Assembly (NCBI GenBank): GCA_030538275.1
Contig: JAUNUH010000007.1
Location: 1 to 64,000, forward strand
Source: Flavobacteriaceae bacterium
Lineage (GTDB): Bacteria; Bacteroidota; Bacteroidia; Flavobacteriales; Weeksellaceae
Direction: 5' to 3'
Length of the DNA: 64,000 nt
Numbering within the stretch: position 1 is the first letter of the stretch; every line of letters starts with the position of its first letter. The translations under genes were made by a program, and so were the position numbers. Of this stretch, positions 29,710 to 38,292 are shown in pieces. Below the pieces are notes generated by a model that searched no databases, was not told where the DNA came from, and saw nothing but the letters and a program-made list of their open reading frames with translations.

Positions 29710-31326
29710 ATGGTTTTCAGAATTAAATCGGCTTATTTTTTTTTATTTTTTTTAATGGTGCAATTTTCTGCAGCACAGAATTGTAGCCTGTATCAATTCA
29801 ATGCGTTTAATAAGTCGTATGATTCTATATATTATGGTGAAAACTATAAACAAATTCTCGATTCGATCACAGCTTCTGGTTATTACACATTAAAAATTCA
29901 GAATAAAATTGAAAATCCCTGTCAGTATTTTTTTGATAAAGGAAATCAATTTAAAAAAATTTATTTGAATAATGTTTCTCTCAAAAACAGATTTATCCAA
30001 TTTGACGAGACGCATCAATTATTCTACACGCTACATCTGGATGACTATATTCAAACTATAAAAGATAGTTTAGAAAATTCGGGGAAGCCATTTGCGGGAA
30101 TTCGCATTTTACCCAATGCTTATATTGACCACTATGCGATTGCTTCTATTGATTTAGAATCTGAAAAGGAAAGATATATAGATGATATAAAGATAATTGG
30201 ATACGAGCAAGTTCCAAAATTCTTGAAAAGAGAGGCTCTAAGACGTAATAAGCTATTTACACCTCAAGCTATTTCTCATTTGGAAAAGCAAATTAATGAA
30301 TATCATTTTATAAATCAATATGAAGTGCCTAGGGTGTCATTCACAAAAGATTCTACCATAATATATTTGTATTTAAAAAAAAGGAAACAAAGTTATTTTG
30401 ATGGTTTGGCTGGGTTTGAGACGGATTCTGAGGGCAAATTTAGCATACAAGGAAATATTCATATACAGCTATTAAATGCCTTTAATGGGTTTGAACAAAT
30501 TAAATTACAATGGGAAAGTGGATTAAACAAATCGCAGAATTTGAATTTTATGACGCATATTCCCTACATTTTTAATTCGAGATTTGGCGTTGGTTCTCAA
30601 CTGAATATTCATAAACAGGATTCGAGCTATGTTCGGCTTGAATTTAGAAATCAATTGGTATATCAATTAAGTCCTTTTCATTATTTTGGTGGAAATTTCA
30701 ATTTGGCTCATTCCAATTATATCCGCTCTACACAATCCAATCAATCAGATTTTTCTAAAATAGGATTTGGGGTTTCGTATTTCTTTCAGGATAATCGAAT
30801 TTTTGAATTTCAAGAAAACAAATCGCTTATAGATTTCAAATCAAGTCTTTGGAAATTAAAACAAAAGGAATCTGATTCTGCGCCCTCCCGCCAAACCGAA
30901 ATCAACTATCTTGTCAGCAGACAGCAAAGAATTACGAAGAATCATTATACCTATTTATCTGTTCAGGGAAAAAGTTTGATTCAAGATACCGAATATTTAT
31001 TGAATGATATGTTCATGACTGGAGGCTTTCACAACCTCCGTGGATACAATCAAAACTCCATCATTACCCCGTCGTTTCATGTGTTTAGCCTGGCCTATCG
31101 ATATATCCCGGCAAGCCAAATTCTTTTCGAAGCGTTTGCAGATGCGGCAATTGTGCGCAATTCAACACATAATCAAAACGAAACATTGATTGCCTACGGT
31201 ATCGGAACTCAATTTTATGCAGGTTTTGGTATTTTTCAAATCAATTTTGCTATTCCACATATAGAAAATCAAGGATTTAACATTTCATCGGGCAAGATAC
31301 ATTTAGGAATTAAAACTTATTTTTAA
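29710..31326 (+). CDS. Omp85/BamA-like outer membrane beta-barrel protein
   Basis: 538 residues. A signal peptide (about 1-22, ending SAAQ) is encoded by a T9-A-T8 stretch. The periplasmic part has a likely POTRA at 156-224 (IDDIKIIGYEQVPKFLKREA) and perhaps another at about 110-150. From about 228 an amphipathic barrel follows, with the Omp85 signature GGFHNLRGY at 438-446 and a terminal aromatic (KTYF). Omp85 proteins insert outer-membrane proteins or move substrates across the outer membrane (BamA, TamA, FhaC). With only one or two POTRA domains it is not BamA; a TamA-, FhaC- or patatin-like secretion role is possible. Stands alone, divergent from rpsL. Confidence 0.75.
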   Translation: MVFRIKSAYFFLFFLMVQFSAAQNCSLYQFNAFNKSYDSIYYGENYKQILDSITASGYYTLKIQNKIENPCQYFFDKGNQFKKIYLNNVSLKNRFIQFDETHQLFYTLHLDDYIQTIKDSLENSGKPFAGIRILPNAYIDHYAIASIDLESEKERYIDDIKIIGYEQVPKFLKREALRRNKLFTPQAISHLEKQINEYHFINQYEVPRVSFTKDSTIIYLYLKKRKQSYFDGLAGFETDSEGKFSIQGNIHIQLLNAFNGFEQIKLQWESGLNKSQNLNFMTHIPYIFNSRFGVGSQLNIHKQDSSYVRLEFRNQLVYQLSPFHYFGGNFNLAHSNYIRSTQSNQSDFSKIGFGVSYFFQDNRIFEFQENKSLIDFKSSLWKLKQKESDSAPSRQTEINYLVSRQQRITKNHYTYLSVQGKSLIQDTEYLLNDMFMTGGFHNLRGYNQNSIITPSFHVFSLAYRYIPASQILFEAFADAAIVRNSTHNQNETLIAYGIGTQFYAGFGIFQINFAIPHIENQGFNISSGKIHLGIKTYF

Positions 31327-31369
31327 TCAATTTACATAAATTATTTTTATGATATTTCTCATAAATAAA

Positions 31370-31400
31370 TTTGCAATCTTAAATATTTCTCATAGATTTG
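31370..31400 (+). promoter_or_regulatory. Consensus promoter of the giant adhesin gene
   Basis: TTTG (31370-31373), 19 bases, TAGATTTG (31393-31400): an exact match including spacing, giving a leader of about 28 bases before the ATG at 31435. Confidence 0.7.
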
Positions 31401-31434
31401 TTAGGATAATCTTAAGTTAATTAAATTTTTAAAT

Positions 31435-34400
31435 ATGAAATACTTTTATTTCTGGATGTTAACGCTGTTTTTCAGTGGTTTAGCATTCTCACAATTGCAA
31501 GAGGACTTCGAATCCGATATTTATTCCAACGGATGGGTCCAATATGCTACAGAGACATTTGACCCTGGATTTGAACAGACAAGTACGCATGCGCACAGTG
31601 GCACCTATAGTTATTATCATAATGATTTGAATATACCTGGGGTATCCACTTCTTATTTGGTTTCACCACAATATACTGTTCAAGAAGGAGACGTTTTTAC
31701 TGTTTATATTCAACAGTTGTATTCAAATCAATTTTATTCCTATTCTGGAATATGGATCTCAACGAATTCTGGTAATCCCATTACAAATAATGCGGATTTT
31801 GTTGAATTGCAAGAAATGGGTGCTGGATTTGCCGAAGGCACTTGGGTAAAAGTTTCTATTGATTTAGCCAGTTATGAAGGCCAGAATGTTTATTTTGCTT
31901 TCAAATATACTGGTGATTTCAATCATGAATTTTATATCGATGATTTATACGTAGGCGAAGTTTGTGATGAGCCACAAGCAACATCTTCCATAGTGCCTGA
32001 TTGCGGAAATCAACAATTCTCTATTATGCTGGATTTCACCTCATTAGGCTCTGGAGAAAGTGTAATTGTAACAGATAATTTTGAAAATACGCAAACAGTT
32101 TCTACCATAGGGACTCAATTAATGGGACCCTATACATCTGGTTCGACTGTTACATTACAGCTTTCCTCTTCTGACAATGAGGCATGTTCTAGTACTATTG
32201 TACATACGCATCACTGCCCTCCTATAAATGATGATTGTTCTGGGGCAACGCAAGTAACCTCTTTTCCTTTCAACGAAACTGGAAATGCTATTGGTGCTAC
32301 ACAAACAGGTCCAATAAGCTGCGGTAATAACGCTATGAACGACGGAGTTTGGTACACATTTGAGGGCGAAAGTGCCTATTTTACCATCAATTTGACTTCA
32401 ACGGGCTGGGAATCTGCCTTTTCAATATATTCAGGAGCATGTGGAGAATTGCAGTGTGTTGCATTCCATGATGTAGAATTGAATGGACCTTCCTACTCTT
32501 TTATAGGCCAAGCTGGGTTGACGTACTATGTAAATATCGGAAATTATAATGCGGTAACCGATCAACCAGAAGGGCCATACGTTTTAGAAATTTTGTCTGA
32601 AGCAATTCCTTGTGCTTCACCCAGCAACTTATCTATAGCAGCTGTAACAGATTTATCGGGATTGGCATCTTGGCAAGCTAATTCAGAAAACGCATCTTAT
32701 GACTTGATTTGGGGGCCAACTGGATTTACTCCTGGTGCAGTTCCAAACGCATCAGGCATCACAACTACAACTTATACTCTAACCCAATTAACTCCTGAAA
32801 CCACATACGATTTATATGTTAGAGGAAATTGTGCACCGGGATATAGTGTATGGGTAGGGCCTGTGACATTTACAACCTTAGATCCAGGTTCCATACTCCC
32901 AGGAACGGATTGTGCGCATCCGATTAATATCACTTCATTGCCCTACACTACACAAGATAACACAGCCAACTATGGCGATGATTATGATGGAGGACAGGGT
33001 ACAAACTGTGGCAGCACAAGCCAATATTATCTGAACGGTGATGATGTGGTATATGCCTATACCCCTACAGAAGATACATCCATTAATATTTCGATGGATC
33101 CTAATGATGGCTGGTCTGGTATTTTTGTTTATGAAGATTGCAACGATATCGGAGTTGTTTGTGTAACAGGTGTTGCTAATTCAGGTTCAACTGTACGTGT
33201 CATTAATGATTTACTAGTAACTGGTGGACAAACGTATTATATCTTAATTTCTACCTGGGCTTCGCCTCAATCAACGGCTTATACGCTTGAAATTACAGAA
33301 AACTCTTGTGTTCCAGCCCAATTTAATCTTCTAGGCGTAGGAGAATGTGATGCAGATGAATTTGAAGTAGAGGTAAACTTTACTGATATGGGAAGCTTGG
33401 AGTCCTATGTAGTAACTGACAATGTTGGTGGTTCGCAAACCATTACTTCAACAGGTACTTATACTTTTGGTCCTTATGCTTCTGGAACTACAATTAATTT
33501 CAATTTTGAAGCTAATGACCCGAATTGTTCTAGAACGCAAAATTTCTATTATTTATGTAATGATGAATGCAGTGGAGCACTCAACGTACCTGTGAATGAA
33601 TCTATGCAATGTTTAGAAGTTGTACGTGGCACAATTGAAAATGCATCCGATTCTGGATTCAATCCTTGCTTTGGAACTGCAGATGATGATGTTTGGTTTT
33701 CTTTTGTGGCAGTTGAGCAAATGCATATGATTTCATTAACAAACATTACAGGAAGTACTTCTGATTTGTACCATGCCGTTTATTCAGGAACTTGCGGCCA
33801 ATTGGTAAACTTGGTTTGTAGTGATCCGGAAAATTCTAGTGTAAACGGATTAACTCCTGGAGAGACTTATTATATTCAGGTTTATTCTTGGACATCAACT
33901 GCTGGACAAACTTCCTCTTTTGATATTTGTATCCAATCAGCACCTCAATCTCCTTCTAATGACGAATGTGAAGATGCAATTGAAGTTCCGGTAAATGCTG
34001 ACTTTAGCTGTACAGAAATCGTTTCTGGCCACAATATGGGTGCAACTGCTTCACCGCAGGCAGATGACGTATCGGGAACTCCGAATAATGATGTATGGTA
34101 CACATTTATAGCAACCAATTCAGATCACCGAATTTCATTATCCAATATTACCTACCTAGGTGGCGGATCATACACAACAGACATGGCTTTTGGTGTGTAT
34201 GATGCCAGCAATGGTTGTGAAGCTCTTACTTTGGTAGATGACAGCGACCCCGATACACTGAATATTACTGGTTTAATACCTGGAAATACGTATCTCATAC
34301 GAGTTCATACCTGGGGATCATCAGTTGCGTATGTTTCTTATGATTTATGTATAGGAACTCCTCCATCTTCCAATTATGATTTGGAATGTGGAACTCCACT

Positions 34401-37400
34401 AGAAATGTCATACTGTTATTTTAGCAACGATCTATTGGGATGGACGTTCAACTCACCTTCAAATGAACCTGTTACAATCAGTTTCTCTGCTGGATCTGTT
34501 GAAGACAATTTTGATATTATTCGTATTTATGATGGTTCAGATGCGAGCGGTACCTTGTTATGGGATTCGTATAACGCCAATCCAGGCGGAAGTAGATTTG
34601 ATTTGACAGGCACCACATTTTCTGCAGCTTCGGGTTCATTGCACATGAGATTCACATCAGATGGTTCAGTTTCTTGTCAGCAAACAGCCGATGTGCATAC
34701 TTGGGAATTTACAGTGAATTGTGGACTTGATCTACCAAGCATTGATTGGGCGAATCTACAGCATCCTGCCAGTGGTAATATTTCTGCAGGAGACGAATTT
34801 ATGGTTTATGGTCAAGTTTATGTAGAAGGTCTTACAGAAGCTGAAGGTCAGGCTGAAGGAATTCAAGCTTGGGTGGGTTACAATACAGAAAATACAGATC
34901 CAGCAACTTGGACCAACTGGTTTCCAGCTGTATTTAATGTTCAAGTAGGAAATAATGATGAATATATGCTCAATTTGGGCGGTCAAGCCATACCTTTAGG
35001 TACAATATATTATGCAACTCGTTTCCAACGAACTGGTGGTTTAAACTATTATGGCGGCTACAACGGTGGTGCGTGGGATGGCGTAACCAATGTAAATGGT
35101 GTGTTAACAATTACTGGCCCAGCAAATAACAATTGTGCAGACGCTCAAACCATTGCATGTGGCGAAACTTATACAGGATCAACACAATACGCCACTGGTG
35201 AACCAGATTTGGACTATTGCGTTACTTCGGCACCAGGCACCACGAATGGCGGCATCTGGTACACCTTCATCGGAGATGGAACTTACTGGACATTAGATCT
35301 TTCAGGATCTTCCTTTGACACCAAAATGTGGTTATATACTGGGGAATGTGGCGAAATGACTTGTGTTACAGGAAATGACGACGGTGGCGAAGGAACTAGA
35401 TCACTAATTAGTTTTGCTTCAACACCGGGAACTACCTATTATGTATATGTTTCCGGATATAGCACAAACCGAGGCAATGTAAGTCTGAGCGTAACCTGTC
35501 AAGTTGCTTGTGATACAGTTATTGCACCAGAATTGAGTATTTCTTCTGACGCTGGTTCTAGTGGTACTTCTATTACCTTAACTGCAGATAATGAAAATAC
35601 GGCATTAGGAATGACTTATCAATGGCAAAGCAGTAATGATGATGGTGAAACCTGGAACAACCTAGGTGCAGCAACTACTGCCTATGCAAATTATACAACA
35701 TCAGTGAGCGGCGCACAAGGGGCTACAGTGTTGTATCGACTTGTTATCTCTTGTATTTCATCGGGTGAATCCGCAATTTCAAACGAGGTTGGCTTTACGA
35801 TTGATGATGCAGGATGTATTCCTATGGCAACAACTAGTAGTAGATATATTAATAATTTCACAGCCACTGGAAACGGAGAAACTAACATTTCGAATCTTTC
35901 ATCTGGATTTTCTTCAGATGGATATGGTAACTTCTCTCACCTGGGCGTTAGTGCAACAGCAGGCGAAAGCATTAGTTTTTCTGCCGACTTTGTTGGAGGA
36001 ACCTATGGATTCAGAATTTGGGTGGACTGGAATCAAGATAACGCATTTGATGTGGTTGAAGAAGTAGTTTTCACTTCGAGCGGCTATGAGAACAACCATG
36101 CAGGAAGTTTTGCAGTACCTGCTGATGTTACAGAAGGAGCGTATAAAATGCGAATCGTAGCTCATTGGTTAAGCACAACTGCAGATGTGAGCCCTTGTGC
36201 TACCGGATTTACATATGGTGAATTCGAAGATTATTCAATATTGATTGGCGACGCAGTAGTAGATTATGATTGTCCTGAATTGGAAACTAATATTGGAAGC
36301 GCATGTGATGATGGCAATCCAGAAACTGTAAATGATATTGTGACAGCAGATTGCGAATGTGTTGGAAGAACACCACTACCTGCTGAGTTTTGTGAAAGTG
36401 CAATTGATTTGACATGTAATGCTGCTCCGATAACTGTTAACACAGCCAATTTCATCAATCAAAATGTAACATCGTGCTTAATAGGTAATAATGGCGCATG
36501 GTTTACTTTTGAAGGTACAGGTTCATCGGTTACGATTAACTCTACTGCTTCATTCGACCATGAAATGTCTATCAATTCTGGTTCTTGTGGTGAATTTGTG
36601 AATATTGTATGCCGCGATAGTTCAACTCAAGCAGAATCATATACAATGGATACAGCAGCTGGTGTTACCTATTATATTTATGTAGCACACTGGAGTGATG
36701 GAAGCAGTAATACGGGCGAAATCAACATCAGTATAACTTGCGAAGGAGTTGTAGAAGATTGTATAGCACCAGAATATACCACCTCCACTACCGTGAATTG
36801 TGCAGATGGAACCTATATGGTAAACTTTATTTTCACTGACTTAGGCTCTTCAGAATCTTTGGTTTTAACAGACAGTGAAAGCAACGAGTTTACTGTAAGT
36901 GAGGCAGGAAGCTATGAATATGGCCCTTATAACACAGGTACAGAAGTAATTTTTGAAATTGCAACGGGTGATGATGCTTGTAATTCGAGCGAGTCATTTA
37001 TTAGAAACTGTGAAGGCCCAGTCAATGATGACTGCGAAGGTGCTATTGAATTAGTAGTTGGTGCTGCATTCGAAGATAATGCTATGACTGCAACTAATCA
37101 ACATGCAACTTCGAGTGACTTAGCAGATCCAAGTTGTGGAGATTACCAAGGTGGCGATGTTTGGTTTACAGTTACTGTACCAGCAAACGGAAGTCTTGTA
37201 GTTGAAACTCAATCCAATGATTCTGATGTGATTTCTACTGGATTGGCAGCGTATAGCGGTTCTTGCGCTGGCACGCTTACACAGATGTTATGTAATTCTG
37301 GCAGCTACGCCATTATTTCTGCCGACGGACTGGTACCGGGAACTGTTTACTATATCAGAGCTTGGTCAAACGGTGGTACAACAGGTAGCTTCCAAATCTC

Positions 37401-37662
37401 TGCTTATTCAAACGATATGGCAGTGGACGACATCAACGCGGTAGCAAAAGTGTCAATGTACCCGAATCCAACCAAGGACGTATTGAATATTTCAGGAATG
37501 GATATTAAAGATGTTCAGGTATTTGATGCATCTGGAAGAATGATTCAGGTAAAAGTGAATCAAAATGTAGTTGACGTGAGAAATCTATCTACCGGAACCT
37601 ACATTATTAAACTTACAGATATGGAAGGTAAAGTTGTATTGAGAAAATTCATTAGAAAATAA
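31435..37662 (+). CDS. Giant modular secreted adhesin-like protein with T9SS type A sorting domain
   Basis: 2075 residues. Signal peptide 1-20; a cleaved-adhesin/MAM-like jelly roll 21-178; three copies of an 80-residue Ig-like module (181-262, 627-708, 1778-1860) sharing TDxGSxES...GPYxxGT; seven pre-peptidase-C-like modules opening NDxCxxA or a variant (about 265-390, 492-623, 709-835, 842-973, 1232-1357, 1652-1770, 1864-1990) with xVWYTF cores; fibronectin III 393-482; CUB-like 984-1096; a GEVED-type domain about 1461-1605; a Cys-rich CDDGNPET...CECVG motif near 1624-1643. The type A sorting domain (MYPNPTKD) fills 2002-2075. No protease motif was seen, so adhesion or polymer binding at the cell surface is inferred. 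Its own promoter and terminator make it monocistronic. Confidence 0.88.
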   Translation: MKYFYFWMLTLFFSGLAFSQLQEDFESDIYSNGWVQYATETFDPGFEQTSTHAHSGTYSYYHNDLNIPGVSTSYLVSPQYTVQEGDVFTVYIQQLYSNQFYSYSGIWISTNSGNPITNNADFVELQEMGAGFAEGTWVKVSIDLASYEGQNVYFAFKYTGDFNHEFYIDDLYVGEVCDEPQATSSIVPDCGNQQFSIMLDFTSLGSGESVIVTDNFENTQTVSTIGTQLMGPYTSGSTVTLQLSSSDNEACSSTIVHTHHCPPINDDCSGATQVTSFPFNETGNAIGATQTGPISCGNNAMNDGVWYTFEGESAYFTINLTSTGWESAFSIYSGACGELQCVAFHDVELNGPSYSFIGQAGLTYYVNIGNYNAVTDQPEGPYVLEILSEAIPCASPSNLSIAAVTDLSGLASWQANSENASYDLIWGPTGFTPGAVPNASGITTTTYTLTQLTPETTYDLYVRGNCAPGYSVWVGPVTFTTLDPGSILPGTDCAHPINITSLPYTTQDNTANYGDDYDGGQGTNCGSTSQYYLNGDDVVYAYTPTEDTSINISMDPNDGWSGIFVYEDCNDIGVVCVTGVANSGSTVRVINDLLVTGGQTYYILISTWASPQSTAYTLEITENSCVPAQFNLLGVGECDADEFEVEVNFTDMGSLESYVVTDNVGGSQTITSTGTYTFGPYASGTTINFNFEANDPNCSRTQNFYYLCNDECSGALNVPVNESMQCLEVVRGTIENASDSGFNPCFGTADDDVWFSFVAVEQMHMISLTNITGSTSDLYHAVYSGTCGQLVNLVCSDPENSSVNGLTPGETYYIQVYSWTSTAGQTSSFDICIQSAPQSPSNDECEDAIEVPVNADFSCTEIVSGHNMGATASPQADDVSGTPNNDVWYTFIATNSDHRISLSNITYLGGGSYTTDMAFGVYDASNGCEALTLVDDSDPDTLNITGLIPGNTYLIRVHTWGSSVAYVSYDLCIGTPPSSNYDLECGTPLEMSYCYFSNDLLGWTFNSPSNEPVTISFSAGSVEDNFDIIRIYDGSDASGTLLWDSYNANPGGSRFDLTGTTFSAASGSLHMRFTSDGSVSCQQTADVHTWEFTVNCGLDLPSIDWANLQHPASGNISAGDEFMVYGQVYVEGLTEAEGQAEGIQAWVGYNTENTDPATWTNWFPAVFNVQVGNNDEYMLNLGGQAIPLGTIYYATRFQRTGGLNYYGGYNGGAWDGVTNVNGVLTITGPANNNCADAQTIACGETYTGSTQYATGEPDLDYCVTSAPGTTNGGIWYTFIGDGTYWTLDLSGSSFDTKMWLYTGECGEMTCVTGNDDGGEGTRSLISFASTPGTTYYVYVSGYSTNRGNVSLSVTCQVACDTVIAPELSISSDAGSSGTSITLTADNENTALGMTYQWQSSNDDGETWNNLGAATTAYANYTTSVSGAQGATVLYRLVISCISSGESAISNEVGFTIDDAGCIPMATTSSRYINNFTATGNGETNISNLSSGFSSDGYGNFSHLGVSATAGESISFSADFVGGTYGFRIWVDWNQDNAFDVVEEVVFTSSGYENNHAGSFAVPADVTEGAYKMRIVAHWLSTTADVSPCATGFTYGEFEDYSILIGDAVVDYDCPELETNIGSACDDGNPETVNDIVTADCECVGRTPLPAEFCESAIDLTCNAAPITVNTANFINQNVTSCLIGNNGAWFTFEGTGSSVTINSTASFDHEMSINSGSCGEFVNIVCRDSSTQAESYTMDTAAGVTYYIYVAHWSDGSSNTGEINISITCEGVVEDCIAPEYTTSTTVNCADGTYMVNFIFTDLGSSESLVLTDSESNEFTVSEAGSYEYGPYNTGTEVIFEIATGDDACNSSESFIRNCEGPVNDDCEGAIELVVGAAFEDNAMTATNQHATSSDLADPSCGDYQGGDVWFTVTVPANGSLVVETQSNDSDVISTGLAAYSGSCAGTLTQMLCNSGSYAIISADGLVPGTVYYIRAWSNGGTTGSFQISAYSNDMAVDDINAVAKVSMYPNPTKDVLNISGMDIKDVQVFDASGRMIQVKVNQNVVDVRNLSTGTYIIKLTDMEGKVVLRKFIRK

Positions 37663-37685
37663 TCAATTCAAATAAATCCAAAAAC

Positions 37686-37710
37686 AAGACCGGCTGCAAT
37701 GGCCGGTCTT
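37686..37710 (+). terminator. Terminator of the adhesin gene
   Basis: Perfect 9-base stem AAGACCGGC / GCCGGTCTT, seven-base loop, then a long T-run. It lies 24 bases past the stop codon. Confidence 0.92.
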
Positions 37711-37764
37711 TTTTTTTACCCTAAATAATGATAAAAATCAATTTAACTTTATTCGTAAAACAAT

Positions 37765-37794
37765 TTTGATTTAAGACATATTTATCTAAATTTG
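37765..37794 (+). promoter_or_regulatory. Promoter of the putative copper locus, abutting its first start codon
   Basis: TTTG (37765-37768), 18 bases, TAAATTTG (37787-37794). The -7 box ends four bases before the GTG at 37799, so transcription would start at about the first codon, implying a leaderless message. Confidence 0.6.
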
Positions 37795-37798
37795 TTGT

Positions 37799-38173
37799 GT
37801 GAAAAGTTTTTGGCTCATACTTGCTTTTATTTTTCTTATTCAACCGATTTTTCCGGTATTAGAATATGCAGTGAATTTCGATTATATAAGTAATGTACTC
37901 TGCGTAAATACCGATAAGCCCTTGATGAAATGTAATGGCAAGTGTCAACTTGGAAACAAGATGGCTGAACAAATGGATCATAACCAAACGCAAGACCAAA
38001 AAAAAGCCAACACTTCGTTGGATGCCAAATGGAATTTATTTCAACAAAATAATAAATTTCACGGGCAAACGGCTTTCCAATTAACAAAAGAAAGATCAAG
38101 CTTTTCTTCTCCTACTTCTCATTACCAATTCAATCCAATACTGGATCTTCTTCGACCACCCCAATTCATGTGA
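37799..38173 (+). CDS. Small exported Cys-motif protein preceding a copper-type TonB receptor
   Basis: 124 residues from a GTG start. One hydrophobic N-terminal segment (4-22), either an uncleaved anchor or a signal peptide. Then C35 and a CNGKC motif (45-49), followed by Met and His residues (NKMAEQMDHNQ) that suit binding of a soft metal such as Cu(I). The second half is polar and ends DLLRPPQFM. I know similar small proteins beside TonB receptors in Flavobacteriia but no named function. First gene of a three-gene locus on the same strand; 119 bases separate it from the receptor. Confidence 0.65.
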   Translation: MKSFWLILAFIFLIQPIFPVLEYAVNFDYISNVLCVNTDKPLMKCNGKCQLGNKMAEQMDHNQTQDQKKANTSLDAKWNLFQQNNKFHGQTAFQLTKERSSFSSPTSHYQFNPILDLLRPPQFM

Positions 38174-38292
38174 TAAGTAAAATTAAACAGAATCCGATAT
38201 AAAAGGTTCTTGTTTTCACTTATGAATTTCTATTAGTTATTAGTCATTGATTATAACTGAAGAAAAATTTAAAATTAATTAAAACTTATTAC

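Noticed and set aside
31435..37662. Repeated segments considered as DNA repeats or CRISPR
   Set aside because: Similarity is at the protein level between modules of 80-130 residues; no short regularly spaced DNA repeats exist.
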